A DNA stretch of 50,990 nucleotides from assembly GCA_019745975.1 (NCBI GenBank), contig JAIESQ010000012.1, positions 1 to 50,990 of the forward strand, given 5' to 3'. The notes under the pieces are model-generated. The model did not search any database. It was not told where the DNA came from and worked only from the letters and a program-made list of their open reading frames with translations. Of the stretch, positions 41,169-50,723 are shown in pieces (the stretch's first letter is position 1; every line of letters starts with the position of its first letter). The position numbers and the translations under genes were made by a program. Origin of the DNA: Pirellulales bacterium. Its GTDB lineage: Bacteria; Planctomycetota; Planctomycetia; Pirellulales; JAEUIK01.

Positions 41169-42953
41169 ATGGAATCCTTTGTGACGCAAAACGGAACGCC
41201 AATCGACCGCAGCTACCGCAGGATCGGATTAGCGTTTGTGTTGCTTATCGGCGCAGCCGTGTTGAGCCCTTTGTGGCGTGTCACGGATCGCTGGGGAGGC
41301 GAAGACTGGGACTTCATGCTCCATCTCGCCGAATGCTGTCGATTGGCGGTACGAGACTATGGATCCTTCCCCTGGTGGGCTCCATGGCATAACGGCGGGA
41401 TGCCCCTCTTCGCACATCCCGCGTTCTCGGCGACCTGGCTGATTCCCTTGTCTGCCGACAGCCTGACTCAACTAAAGATCTTCACGACTTTCCATGTCCT
41501 ACTGGCCCTCGCCGGCGCCTACTGGCTCGCATGTGACTACTTCACCAGCGCCCGGGCGGCCGTCGTTTGCGCGATGGTATTTGGTCTAAATGGTGCAATG
41601 GTCGGGTATCTCTGGGCAGGTCACCTCCCGGTTGCCGGCATCGCCTACTTGCCTTGGGTCATCCTGTTCCTTCGCTGGAGCGCGACATCGCCGGGCTGGG
41701 GCCTCGTAGTCGGCGCCTGTGTGGCCGTGGCCGCCTTAATGTGCTTGCATTACACCACGATGTTCTTGTTCGTAATTGTGCCTGTTTGGCTCAGTGCGCG
41801 CGCCCTCCGCGCCGACCATGCGACGCGACACAACCTGTTCGTCGCCGGCGTCTGCGCGGCGGGTGTGATTGCTGCACTGGCCGGTACGCGCTTATTATTG
41901 GCGTTGCAAATTGTCGTCGAGAATCCCTGGGACGGGGCTTCACGAGCAACAACTCGCACCGACTTCCCGGCGCGTCTACTTCCGATCTTGTTCGGCACTC
42001 CCGAGCTTTCGCCGGCCATCGACTCCCTTCACGCAAAAACGCCGCACGAATACCTGAGTTATGTTGGTATCGCGATGCTTGTCTTGGCAGGGCTGTCACT
42101 GCGACGTGGCTGGCGCTGGTGGCATACCCTATTTGTAACGTGCTTGCTGCTGGCGCTGGGCAACGTCGCTTGGTACCACCCCAGCCGATGGCTTGAGTCG
42201 ATTCCACTGCTTTCCTCGATGCGCGTGCCAACGCGCTGGCGATTGCTCGGCATGCTGGGGCTCGCCCTGGCCGCTGGGCAGGGAACAAGCTCGCTTAGCG
42301 AATCACGCCGCTGGCTCCGGCTTGGCTTGCCAATTGTGGGCGTGCTTGAAATAGGGCTCCATGCTTACTTCGTCCTGGCAAACACCTTGCGCCTCCCTGT
42401 GCAGGAAATTGCCGGTCCGCCGATCCGAGATCAAATCGTGCAGTTCCAGCAATGGGATGTCTTGGGCGATGCCCGCAAACCCAGCGACGTGAATTCCGCG
42501 CACTATCGCTTTACGCATCATGGTTTCGGCGTCGTCAGCGGCTACGAATCGTTCATCGCAAGAAGCCAGCCACAAACAGGCGCCTTGGGGTACGGCCATC
42601 GTTGTTATCGCGGCGAGTTCGGCCCTGCTGATCGAGTCAGACAGGTCGTTTGGTCTCCCAACCGCATCGTGCTCGAGGGGCCACCCGGTACGCGTGCTTG
42701 GATTAATCAAAACCGCGGCTCGTACTGGCTAATCGATGGCCAACGCCCCTATCGTGACCTACCTGTCGTCGATCGAACGACGGTTACCTCCGGCGTCATT
42801 CCCCAAGGGGGGCGCCTTGAATTCCGCATCCTGCCGCCGTACGTTGCCTACGGCTATTGGCTCCAGGGAGCTGGCGCGCTCGCGATCATCTGTGGCGTGG
42901 CCTGGGTCTGGATGGGCCGGCCACGAAGCGCGCTGCGTCCCATTTCTGGCTAA
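41169..42953 (+). CDS. large GT-C-like membrane protein (B)
   Basis: A 594-residue protein from ATG 41169 with about ten helices and an outer C-terminal domain. The first outer loop has E45-D46 in RWGGEDWDFMLH, similar to the acidic site of GT-C enzymes. YGSFPWWAPWHNGGMPLFAH is like YfhO-type and 6-pyruvoyl-tetrahydropterin-synthase-related membrane proteins. SMRVPTRWRLLGMLGLALAA and a C-terminal soluble part with NQNRGSYWLIDGQR follow YfhO order. YfhO-like proteins help to glycosylate teichoic acids in Firmicutes; the role here is unknown. It lies between two minus-strand genes of similar type. Confidence 0.7.
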   Translation: MESFVTQNGTPIDRSYRRIGLAFVLLIGAAVLSPLWRVTDRWGGEDWDFMLHLAECCRLAVRDYGSFPWWAPWHNGGMPLFAHPAFSATWLIPLSADSLTQLKIFTTFHVLLALAGAYWLACDYFTSARAAVVCAMVFGLNGAMVGYLWAGHLPVAGIAYLPWVILFLRWSATSPGWGLVVGACVAVAALMCLHYTTMFLFVIVPVWLSARALRADHATRHNLFVAGVCAAGVIAALAGTRLLLALQIVVENPWDGASRATTRTDFPARLLPILFGTPELSPAIDSLHAKTPHEYLSYVGIAMLVLAGLSLRRGWRWWHTLFVTCLLLALGNVAWYHPSRWLESIPLLSSMRVPTRWRLLGMLGLALAAGQGTSSLSESRRWLRLGLPIVGVLEIGLHAYFVLANTLRLPVQEIAGPPIRDQIVQFQQWDVLGDARKPSDVNSAHYRFTHHGFGVVSGYESFIARSQPQTGALGYGHRCYRGEFGPADRVRQVVWSPNRIVLEGPPGTRAWINQNRGSYWLIDGQRPYRDLPVVDRTTVTSGVIPQGGRLEFRILPPYVAYGYWLQGAGALAIICGVAWVWMGRPRSALRPISG

Positions 42954-43006
42954 AGGACGATCGTTCCGTCGCCACCGAGTTGCTGAATCCTCGCGATCCC
43001 CCCCAT

Positions 43007-44899
43007 CTAGCGCGGTGCGCGTGGTTCGTCAAGGTCACGATGCTGGTCACGAGATGATGGTTTGACCGCTCGCAACGACACCAGCCACGTGCGCGCCTCG
43101 GGCGCCGGCGAGCGCTCCAGTCGCAGAATTAGTTGAGGCAAATCGCGATTGAATTCGCGCTCATCGGTGACGACATGCAGCCCCGTCGAAGCGCGGCTGA
43201 GCCCCCACGCTTGCACTTGATCAATCGAATACAGGATGTCGCCATGATGCATCCAGAACTTGAAAATTCGTACCGGCTCGCCCGCCTGCTCCGTGAATTC
43301 CGAGAGCCAAGCCAAAGCACGGAAGTCCTCCCAGCAAACGACCAAGAGTTCCGCCCAAGAGCGTGCCATCGCCGTATTCAGGTCTCGCAGTGCGGACAGA
43401 GTGTGGTTTAGGTCCGCTGGAGCGCAGCGGTCCACCGGCACAACGTCGAGCCCTTCGAGACGTCCAGGCAGCAGCGCGGCTTCGAAAGCCGAGACCGTCC
43501 ACAGCAGATGGCTCGGCGGAGAAACCAGCACCGGAAGATCCGGCACGCGCAGTGTTGTGCCTGCCGTCCGCGCCGCCCGTGCAAGCTCGAGCAGCAATTG
43601 CTCCTGGGCCTGCAAACGCTCCATCCCATTAAAGGCGATGTCATCGAATAAGCCGCGCGCGCTCTTTGCCACGCCGTACTGATGTATGGCGTAGGCCACC
43701 AGGAGCATTGCCCCCACGCCGACGCCACTTCTGCGCCAGGAGATCGTCCGTTTCGGCCAAACAGTCGCTAGCCCGTTGGCCAATGCACCGAGGAAGCCGC
43801 ACCCAAGCAATGTGGGTAGGTAGAGATATCGGCCCGCCGTGACGACATCGGCGAGTTCGATTTCGCTACCACCAGAGTCAGCCAAGACCAGGTACACCGA
43901 CGTCGCCGAGCCCAGCACTGCCACAAACCGCAGCGCCCGTCCGCGCACGAGTACCCCGGCGCCGCAAGCTAGCGCGATCGCGACCAATGCCTTGGGCCAC
44001 AAGGGCTCATCGCTGGGAGAGACCGTGTGGCCATAGGTCAGGTTGCCGGCCACCATGCTCAGTTGACCGCCAATGCGCATTGCCACATTGAGCGGCGAGA
44101 GAGCACGCTGCCGTTCCGCCCTGTCTAGCTCGGGCCGAATCAACGCAACTTGCCAGGCTCCCACAACAAGCATGGGGATGAGCCAGGCGAGAGCCCAGCC
44201 AATCACTCGGCGCTTCGCCAAGCCTGCGCGGTGCTCCAACAGCACATATTGCAACGGCAGCGCCGGCAGCACCGCCACCAAGATTCCCCAACTGAGCATC
44301 GCTAGTGTCGTGGCCAAAGCGAGCAAAATTGGCCAGAGCGGCCCAGTGCTGCCGGCCAGCCGCGTAACGCAAAGCATTCCTAGTAGCAACCACAAGATTC
44401 CCCAGGCGATGAAACCGCAGAGCATGAAGCTCAACGGATGGTCCCAGCCGCCGATCGCCGAAATTCCCCAGAGCAATCCCCCAAACCACGCTGCATAGCG
44501 GTTATTCAGATAGCGACACAGCAACGCGAACAGCGCCAACCCTGAAAACGCTTGCACCACACCGATCACCACGCGGAAAGGTGCAGGCGATGCCCCAAAT
44601 GCCAGGAACTGCAGGTAGTAGATGATTCGCCACAGAATCATCGGATGAGGGCCGGCCGGCGCGATCATGAATGAGAAAAAAGGCCACCGCCCGTTGCGCA
44701 CCAATCCTGTGCCAGCCAGAAAATCGAAGTCGTCGGCGAACAGCGGCCCGCCAAGATAGGGGAAACGAACGAGTTGCCCCACCGCGCCAGCGATGATCAA
44801 GAAGATCAGCGCTTCGGGCCACGAAACACCTGCCTTGGAGGTGCTCGCAAGCCCTCCATCGCGACCGTCTTTGTCGATCACTACACGGTTCGAACGCAT
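43007..44899 (-). CDS. large GT-C-like membrane protein (C)
   Basis: A 630-residue protein from ATG 44899 (TTG 44962 is open but less likely). An acidic pair, D56-D57 in GGPLFADDFDFLAGTG, sits in the first outer loop. Roughly eleven helices follow, then a block VVTAGRYLYLPTLLGCGFLG that matches GRYLYFPTLFWC of protein A. A and C also share the soluble tail layout (LVVCWEDFRAL in C, FTWLVECGRA in A). I infer diverged paralogues. The function is probably glycan transfer or flipping, unproven. Confidence 0.7.
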   Translation of the reverse strand: MRSNRVVIDKDGRDGGLASTSKAGVSWPEALIFLIIAGAVGQLVRFPYLGGPLFADDFDFLAGTGLVRNGRWPFFSFMIAPAGPHPMILWRIIYYLQFLAFGASPAPFRVVIGVVQAFSGLALFALLCRYLNNRYAAWFGGLLWGISAIGGWDHPLSFMLCGFIAWGILWLLLGMLCVTRLAGSTGPLWPILLALATTLAMLSWGILVAVLPALPLQYVLLEHRAGLAKRRVIGWALAWLIPMLVVGAWQVALIRPELDRAERQRALSPLNVAMRIGGQLSMVAGNLTYGHTVSPSDEPLWPKALVAIALACGAGVLVRGRALRFVAVLGSATSVYLVLADSGGSEIELADVVTAGRYLYLPTLLGCGFLGALANGLATVWPKRTISWRRSGVGVGAMLLVAYAIHQYGVAKSARGLFDDIAFNGMERLQAQEQLLLELARAARTAGTTLRVPDLPVLVSPPSHLLWTVSAFEAALLPGRLEGLDVVPVDRCAPADLNHTLSALRDLNTAMARSWAELLVVCWEDFRALAWLSEFTEQAGEPVRIFKFWMHHGDILYSIDQVQAWGLSRASTGLHVVTDEREFNRDLPQLILRLERSPAPEARTWLVSLRAVKPSSRDQHRDLDEPRAPR

Positions 44900-45315
44900 T
44901 GCCGCACTACATGAGTCGGTTGAGATCTTGTTCTCGCTGGGATCACATGCTCGTCGTACCAAGGCACGAAGCGTCTCGCCGGTACGCTGAACCGGGAATC
45001 TGCGATCGTAGGTGCCCTGTTATTCGATATTGGCCAATCGCCAGTCAAGCACACGGCGGCCAGTCGGACATCCACTCCGATTGCTGGGAAAGAGTCTTTG
45101 CAACCGCAGCGCCGCGAGTTACGAGAACCCCTCGTTTGCACAACGCAACACCGCAAAGGTGCCGGCAATCCGATCGGAGAATCCTGGCCGAAAGCCCGAG
45201 TTTTTCCTTGCAATCCGCCCCCGGTTTTGTAGTCTCTGCGCTGGCGAACCTTCGGCGCTGCGACCGCGCGCGTCAGACGCGATCGACTGGCAACGATCGA
45301 ACGAGGGGTTTCATC
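44900..45315. other. 416-base gap before the giant surface-protein gene
   Basis: The in-frame stretch from 44899 is open, but its translation has mixed Arg/Ser/Cys content and no signal pattern. The gap should hold the promoters for both divergent genes. A GAGGGG ribosome site at 45303-45308 marks the start at 45316. No clear promoter pair or hairpin was found. Confidence 0.4.
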
Positions 45316-48300
45316 ATGGCGTTCTGGGGCACTCCCTGGCGCAAGGCCATTGGCCTGGTGCGCTCGCGCACGTCACGCCATTCTCTCCGGGTGCCACGGG
45401 CTCTGCCCGTGTCTCTTCGGGTGCCACGGCTGGCTTGTCCAGCAGTGCGGTCTCGGCCCCGCCCCAGGCATGGCCGCCATCTCCCGTTCGAGCGGCTCGA
45501 AGACCGCGCGCTGTTGACCGCGACGGCCGGTTTCAGCAGCGGGCTGCTAACGGTCACCGGCGATAGCGGGGCCAACCTCATCAGCATCTTCACTCAGCTC
45601 GACAATGGCACCGCGTACGTCATGGTCGAAGACGACGGGGTGACGATCCTCGACGGCCGCCCCACGGGCGCCAATGTAACGTCTCCCGCCGTGCAATCGA
45701 TCGCCGTTGACGGCGGCGACGGCGACGACGTGCTCTATCTGCAATCCGTCACCGCCGCGACTGGCTTCAGCGCGGTCACCAGCGTGAGTCTATGGGGTGG
45801 CACGGGCAATGACACGATCGTCGGCTCGGCCTTGGCTAACAGCATCTTCGGCGGCGACGGGGCGGACGTGCTGGTCGGCGGCGCAGCCGACGACACGGTC
45901 GCCGGCGGGACAGGCGACGACGTCTATGTGTTCGCCGCGGGCGCTAGTGGCTCCGATACCCTCGTTGAACTGGCCGACGAAGGGCGCGACTGGCTCTCGT
46001 TCAGCGATGCCGAAGCGCCGCTCGTGCTCAGCTTGTCGACCGCCGATCCGCAGTATTGGGGCGCGGGAACGCTGACCCTCGCCGATCCGCTGCAATTTGA
46101 GAACGTTCTGGGCACGGCATTCGACGACTTCATTTGCGGCAACGTCGCCACAAATTACCTGCTGGGGGGCGACGGTAACGACACGATCCTGGGCGACGAC
46201 GGCAACGATTTTCTCGTCGGCGACCTGGGATTCGACATGCTGATCGGCGCTGGCGGCGACGATCTGCTCTTCGGCGGCAGCGGGCTCGATACGCTCAGCG
46301 GCGACCTCGGCGACGACGTCCTCGTGGCGGCCGACCTCGAACTGTCGGGCGTGACGATCGAATCGTTGTCGGATCTGGCCGGCATTGCCGACCAACTGCT
46401 CGCGGTCTGGGCAACCAGCGCGCCAATCGCCGATCGCATCGCCAACTTGATGGGGACGCCCGGCGCCGCCAATCCGCTCCCCGGCCCCCTGCAATTCCAC
46501 CCCGGCGAAACGTTGCTGAACGACGAAGATTCCGACGCCGTGATTCCCCTGGCGGGGCGCGACGCCGTGTTTGTCAACCTGCCGACCGACCGGCCGGCCA
46601 AATCGGCGGACGCCACGTACATCGAGATCGATCCCGCGGTTCCGTCGCTGGCCGCCAGCTTCAGCGCTGGCGCCTTGACCGTCACGTACTTGGGCGCGGG
46701 CGATCTTGCTTATTCAGTCGTCGGCGGGAACTTGTTGGTCAACGGTCAAAACCCGCTCGCGGCGCCGCTGCCGGCCAGCGACGTGTACCAGGTGGCGACG
46801 CAGTTGGGTCGCCTGGCCGGAGACTTGGATGACGCGGCGCTGTTCCTTGGCAACGTGCCGAACCTGCAAGCCGAAGTTGTCACCCGGGCTTTCGAAGTGG
46901 CGCCACCGGCGATGACCGCCGAAACCATCGACTGGCAGTTGATCGCCGCGGCCGGCGAAGATTGGCAAGCTTCCTCGGCCGACACGGCGGCGGAGATTGC
47001 CGCCGCCTGGAACGCCGGCGACTACGCTCCCTATTGGGAAGTCGTCTGTGCCGGCAAGATCGCGGCCCAGCAAGCGCTCCTGCTATCGAATAACTCAGAG
47101 TTCTCCAGCGTTTTCGGACAGGCGGATGTCCTGGGCCGCGTGGTGCTCGGGTCGCTCGTGCCCAGCGGCGAATCGAGCGCCATGGCGTCGACCGCCGGCG
47201 GCGAAGGGGGCACGATCAGCATCCAAGGGGCCGGCAACGTCGACGAAGGCTCCGTGGCGGTGTTCAATGTGAAATTTGACGGCACCTACTTCAACGGCGC
47301 CAGCGTCGATTGGCACACGGTCAACGGCTCGGCCACGGGCGGCACCGCGTCGTGCAACGGCGATTTCCAGGCCGTGGCCAGTGGCCGTATCGTCTGGCCC
47401 AATGCCATCGGTGGCGAGGGAGACGCGCAGATCAAGGTGCCGGTGTTCGCCGATTACCGGGTCGAAGGCGATGAGACATTCGGCGTGCAACTGAGCAACT
47501 TGCAGAACTTCGACGGCGCCGAAGGGGACATGTCGCTGGGCGCCTCGTACGCCAGCGCCACGATCAAGGACAAGAGCGCCGTTCCGCAAGCATTCGTGGG
47601 CGTATCGGAGGCCGTGGTCGAAGGGGACTTATTGCGAATTCCCGTCACGCTTTCGCAAGTATCGCAGGACGCGGTGACGGTGAATTGGTCGGCCCGTGAC
47701 ATTTCCACGGAAGGAAACCAGGACTTCAGTCCACTGTCGGGCTCAGTGACGTTTCAACCGTTGACGTGCGAGTTTGGCGGCGAGACCCTCAAGTACATCG
47801 AAATTCAAACGACCGACGACTCCACCGACGAATACGACGAGGAGTTGCAGATTCTGTTGACGGGCGGGACCAACGTGCAGTTGCCGCAGGGGGAAGAGAC
47901 GCCGTACCACATGATCGTTGACAACGATCCGCCGCCGATCTTGAGCGTGGTCGATGTGACGGTGGCGGAGGGGGCCGCCGCGACGTTCACGCTATCGATC
48001 TCGGATGACAGCGAAAAGCCAATTTCGATCCGCTACTACACTGTCAATGGCAGCGCGCTAGCACCCACTGATTACAATGCGATCGCTTCGACCACGATTA
48101 CGCTCGACCCTGGCACCACCTCACGCACGGTCAGCGTGCAGACAATCAATGACACGATTCCCGAACCCACGCAGTATTTCTGGCTGTTTGTGACCGACGG
48201 TGTGAACGTCCGCTTTCCCAATGACGACTTCCGCGTAATTGCCAAGGGCAACATCACCGACAACGATCCACTTCACGCGCAAGTTGTGTCCGTCGCGTAT

Positions 48301-49605
48301 GGGCCCGGAAACATCCCGATCGAGCATGATCCTCTGCCTGTAGCGGGTCAGGTTGATGGTGCAACGCTGGCTGGAATGGTCTACGAAGGAAGGCACTATC
48401 TCGATCAGAATCACAACGGTTCAACGCAAGACACAGGAGATCAACAATTCCCCATCGCGTACGTACGGGGTGACACGCCGATTCTTACGGCCGTAATCTG
48501 GGCGGAGTACAACGAGTTCGTCCAACCGTTTCGCATCAAGGGGGCGGGCGACTGGAACATCACGCTAGACCCAACCCTGGCCACGAAGACTGGTTCCACC
48601 GAAGGCAACGGGTCGGTTCTCCTGGAAGCCACGCTGATATCGATGGAAGACCTGCCGATAACGGTCAACTATAAAGAGGCGCTGACGGTGAACTTTGACG
48701 TTAAGGCAGACGACGATCCAAGTGGGTGGCACAGTGCCGGCAGTAGCGTCAATCAGGCATACTTGATTTATAGCTCTCCGAATGTTGCACACGTCTACCA
48801 TACTGTTATTCACGTTGGATCCACGAATGCAATTGGTAAATTCTTGCGCGATGACGTAGTTGATGGAGCCTGGAAGGGCTTTTCTACTAATGACGCGCCT
48901 GCCAACACTCAAACTGTTTATGGAGTCGCGCTGACATACTGGAAGACCGCTGCACAGGACTGCCAGACCACTGCACAATTGCTTGCGTATCACGACGGTC
49001 GATGCGGCGCGTGGGCAGACTTCTTTAAAAGCGTTCTTGACGTTCAAGGAATTGATAGTGCTAGAGTATCAGTTGTGCCGGACGTCTTAGCGCTGAGTGC
49101 CTTGCAGATCGGAACGCAGCAAGACCCTATCGATGGATTCTTGATCAAGAAATGGGATCCGAAACCGAGCGCTCCCGCATCTGGTCCGTTTCAGATCGTT
49201 TCCCATTGGAGCGTCGCCAAAGGCGTGTGGTCATACTTCACCGATGATTACGACGACTTTCAGTTTTACGAACCACTTACTACTCTGAAGGATGTTGCCG
49301 GCATTCCCGGGCAGAATGAGGCGAACCCTAACTCAATCTTCTCCAATCATGCGCTCGTCGCATATGGCAGAGTGGACCCACTCGGAGAGATTACGTTTTA
49401 CGACCCAAGCTACGGCGTAATTCGCGCCGACGAGGCCGAGTTCGACAATCAGGCTGTGTTCGGGTTTTACCAAAATTTCTTCGTGCCAATCGATGAAACC
49501 CAGGTGGGCGATCAAAACGCGGACGGTGTACTAGATCCCGCCTTGCAAGTACCGGCGCGTCGTGTCTATCTCAATCCGGACGGTGATCAGATTACTTTTC
49601 AATAG
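45316..49605 (+). CDS. giant exported RTX/Calx-beta protein with transglutaminase-like C-terminus
   Basis: A 1,429-residue protein from ATG 45316 (GAGGGG eight bases upstream). The N-terminus is basic and ends in FERLEDRALLT (about 58-68), the LEPR-xLL-type export mark of planctomycetes. RTX calcium-binding nonapeptides (GGTGNDTIVG, GGDGNDTILGDDGNDFLVGD) fill about 160-340. Three Calx-beta-type beta-sandwiches lie at about 632-755, 758-875 and 875-985. The last third has YHDGRCGAWADFFKSVLDVQ with Cys1230, NHALVAYG with His1345 and FYDPSYG with Asp1363. This order fits a transglutaminase-like Cys-His-Asp site. It is probably secreted, calcium-bound and enzymatic. From about 48260 on, the bases are less GC-rich. 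Confidence 0.8.
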   Translation: MAFWGTPWRKAIGLVRSRTSRHSLRVPRALPVSLRVPRLACPAVRSRPRPRHGRHLPFERLEDRALLTATAGFSSGLLTVTGDSGANLISIFTQLDNGTAYVMVEDDGVTILDGRPTGANVTSPAVQSIAVDGGDGDDVLYLQSVTAATGFSAVTSVSLWGGTGNDTIVGSALANSIFGGDGADVLVGGAADDTVAGGTGDDVYVFAAGASGSDTLVELADEGRDWLSFSDAEAPLVLSLSTADPQYWGAGTLTLADPLQFENVLGTAFDDFICGNVATNYLLGGDGNDTILGDDGNDFLVGDLGFDMLIGAGGDDLLFGGSGLDTLSGDLGDDVLVAADLELSGVTIESLSDLAGIADQLLAVWATSAPIADRIANLMGTPGAANPLPGPLQFHPGETLLNDEDSDAVIPLAGRDAVFVNLPTDRPAKSADATYIEIDPAVPSLAASFSAGALTVTYLGAGDLAYSVVGGNLLVNGQNPLAAPLPASDVYQVATQLGRLAGDLDDAALFLGNVPNLQAEVVTRAFEVAPPAMTAETIDWQLIAAAGEDWQASSADTAAEIAAAWNAGDYAPYWEVVCAGKIAAQQALLLSNNSEFSSVFGQADVLGRVVLGSLVPSGESSAMASTAGGEGGTISIQGAGNVDEGSVAVFNVKFDGTYFNGASVDWHTVNGSATGGTASCNGDFQAVASGRIVWPNAIGGEGDAQIKVPVFADYRVEGDETFGVQLSNLQNFDGAEGDMSLGASYASATIKDKSAVPQAFVGVSEAVVEGDLLRIPVTLSQVSQDAVTVNWSARDISTEGNQDFSPLSGSVTFQPLTCEFGGETLKYIEIQTTDDSTDEYDEELQILLTGGTNVQLPQGEETPYHMIVDNDPPPILSVVDVTVAEGAAATFTLSISDDSEKPISIRYYTVNGSALAPTDYNAIASTTITLDPGTTSRTVSVQTINDTIPEPTQYFWLFVTDGVNVRFPNDDFRVIAKGNITDNDPLHAQVVSVAYGPGNIPIEHDPLPVAGQVDGATLAGMVYEGRHYLDQNHNGSTQDTGDQQFPIAYVRGDTPILTAVIWAEYNEFVQPFRIKGAGDWNITLDPTLATKTGSTEGNGSVLLEATLISMEDLPITVNYKEALTVNFDVKADDDPSGWHSAGSSVNQAYLIYSSPNVAHVYHTVIHVGSTNAIGKFLRDDVVDGAWKGFSTNDAPANTQTVYGVALTYWKTAAQDCQTTAQLLAYHDGRCGAWADFFKSVLDVQGIDSARVSVVPDVLALSALQIGTQQDPIDGFLIKKWDPKPSAPASGPFQIVSHWSVAKGVWSYFTDDYDDFQFYEPLTTLKDVAGIPGQNEANPNSIFSNHALVAYGRVDPLGEITFYDPSYGVIRADEAEFDNQAVFGFYQNFFVPIDETQVGDQNADGVLDPALQVPARRVYLNPDGDQITFQ
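45395..45447. repeat. two GTGCCAC-flanked hairpins inside the coding N-terminus
   Basis: CACGGGC-TCT-GCCCGTG (45395-45411) is followed by TCTCTTCGGGTGC and then CACGGCTGG-CTTGT-CCAGCAGTG (45425-45447, one mismatch). Both carry the flank GGGTGC. They are translated as VPRALPVSLRVPRLACPAVR, which lengthens the basic N-terminus ahead of the LEDRALL motif. Confidence 0.7.
47514..47709 (+). repeat. Calx-beta coding segment duplicated at 50795-50990
   Basis: These 196 bases align without gaps to the last 196 bases of the window, offset 3,281, with about a dozen mismatches (roughly 94 per cent identity by eye). They span the end of the first Calx-beta domain and the start of the second. Identity begins abruptly at CGGCGCCGAAGGGGACATGT. 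The true length is unknown because the second copy runs off the window. Confidence 0.9.
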
Positions 49606-49613
49606 GAGTGCGC

Positions 49614-50708
49614 ATGGCAGCATCAGTGCTCCATTTGACAGTGACAATGTTCGCCTTATCCGTGCCAGACCTTTGGATCGAGGCAGGTAACGGAGCTCAA
49701 CGTATCCGTGTCGACCTAGAGCAAAGGTCGTCGTGTCTTTCCCTTACTTCGTTCGATTCAAACGCGTCGGTAACTCGATGGCAAGGGCCGAAGCACTCGT
49801 TCTTTCTGGCGGACGTCGTCCGTTCGAGCGTTTATCGAACGTCCGTCGCGGACGACAGGCTCTGGGCAATTAACTTCACGAAATCGCTAACCAGTGGCCT
49901 TTCTCGTTTCGATGCGGAATTGTTGTTGTTTTCATTGGCTGATTTGCCCAACCTGGACGACGACCGTCGTGCGACGAGTGTTTTTCGACGAGCAACTCCA
50001 TTCGAGCCCGCTGAGTGGAATGAGCGGGTAATCGACGCGTTGGTGCCAAAGTCTGGTGCTGAGGCCATCTTGCACCCCCGCCCAGGGTATCTAGCTGTGT
50101 GGCAACTTCGTCCCTACGAGGCTGCTTTGATCCATAGTGATCCCAGGCGGCTTACTCCCCTGGGCTGCGTGCTTTGTGCAGTGGCCCGCGATAGGGCATT
50201 CGTGGGCATATTCCTTGGCGGACGCATTGTGTTTCTGGAGTTTACTTTCAAGGAGCCTTCAGGTGCCGAATTTCGCCCTCCGACGGTTTCGACGGTACCA
50301 GTTTTTGCCGATCAACCACCGATCAAGGTCTTAGGTCCTGTTATCGGACCTTTGGTTTGGAGGCAAGTTGGCGCGGCCGATACCTCTATCGACACCTGGT
50401 CGACGGCCTGCTGGATCGACGACGCGCTGCACCTGGTCTCCGACGACGGCAAGTACGAGCGCTTCCTCATCAAGGACGACAAGGTCGTGCGCGCCGGGCA
50501 ATTGATAGACCTCGGCGCGCCGGCCGCCATCTGCCAAGGCAAGTCGCACTTGTGGGTGCTCACCGAAAGCGAGAACGGACCCGTCGCGGCGCAAGAAATC
50601 ACCTGGCACCAGCAGGGCGAGCCCGCCAAAACCCAGCGCGACCTGGGCCGCGTCACCCTCGACGCCGCCGCCGTCAAAGTGCTCGCCGCCGAACGCGTCG
50701 GCAAGTGA
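49614..50708 (+). CDS. partner gene of the giant surface protein, function unknown
   Basis: A 364-residue protein from ATG 49614. The ribosome site AGGAG overlaps the stop codon of the giant gene (ATAGGAG), so translation is coupled. GTG 49608 is also in frame. The N-terminus is mildly hydrophobic (VLHLTVTMFALSV) and could be a weak signal. Repeated strand patterns such as RLWAINFTKSL, YLAVWQLRPYEAALI, GRIVFLEFTF, SACWIDDALHLVSDDGKYE-like WSTACWIDDALHLVSDDG and SHLWVLTESENG suggest a beta-propeller. No family is recognised. Base composition is AT-richer to about 50350 and GC-rich afterwards, as if joined from two sources. Confidence 0.6.
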   Translation: MAASVLHLTVTMFALSVPDLWIEAGNGAQRIRVDLEQRSSCLSLTSFDSNASVTRWQGPKHSFFLADVVRSSVYRTSVADDRLWAINFTKSLTSGLSRFDAELLLFSLADLPNLDDDRRATSVFRRATPFEPAEWNERVIDALVPKSGAEAILHPRPGYLAVWQLRPYEAALIHSDPRRLTPLGCVLCAVARDRAFVGIFLGGRIVFLEFTFKEPSGAEFRPPTVSTVPVFADQPPIKVLGPVIGPLVWRQVGAADTSIDTWSTACWIDDALHLVSDDGKYERFLIKDDKVVRAGQLIDLGAPAAICQGKSHLWVLTESENGPVAAQEITWHQQGEPAKTQRDLGRVTLDAAAVKVLAAERVGK

Positions 50709-50723
50709 GGCCATCAGCGCTGA

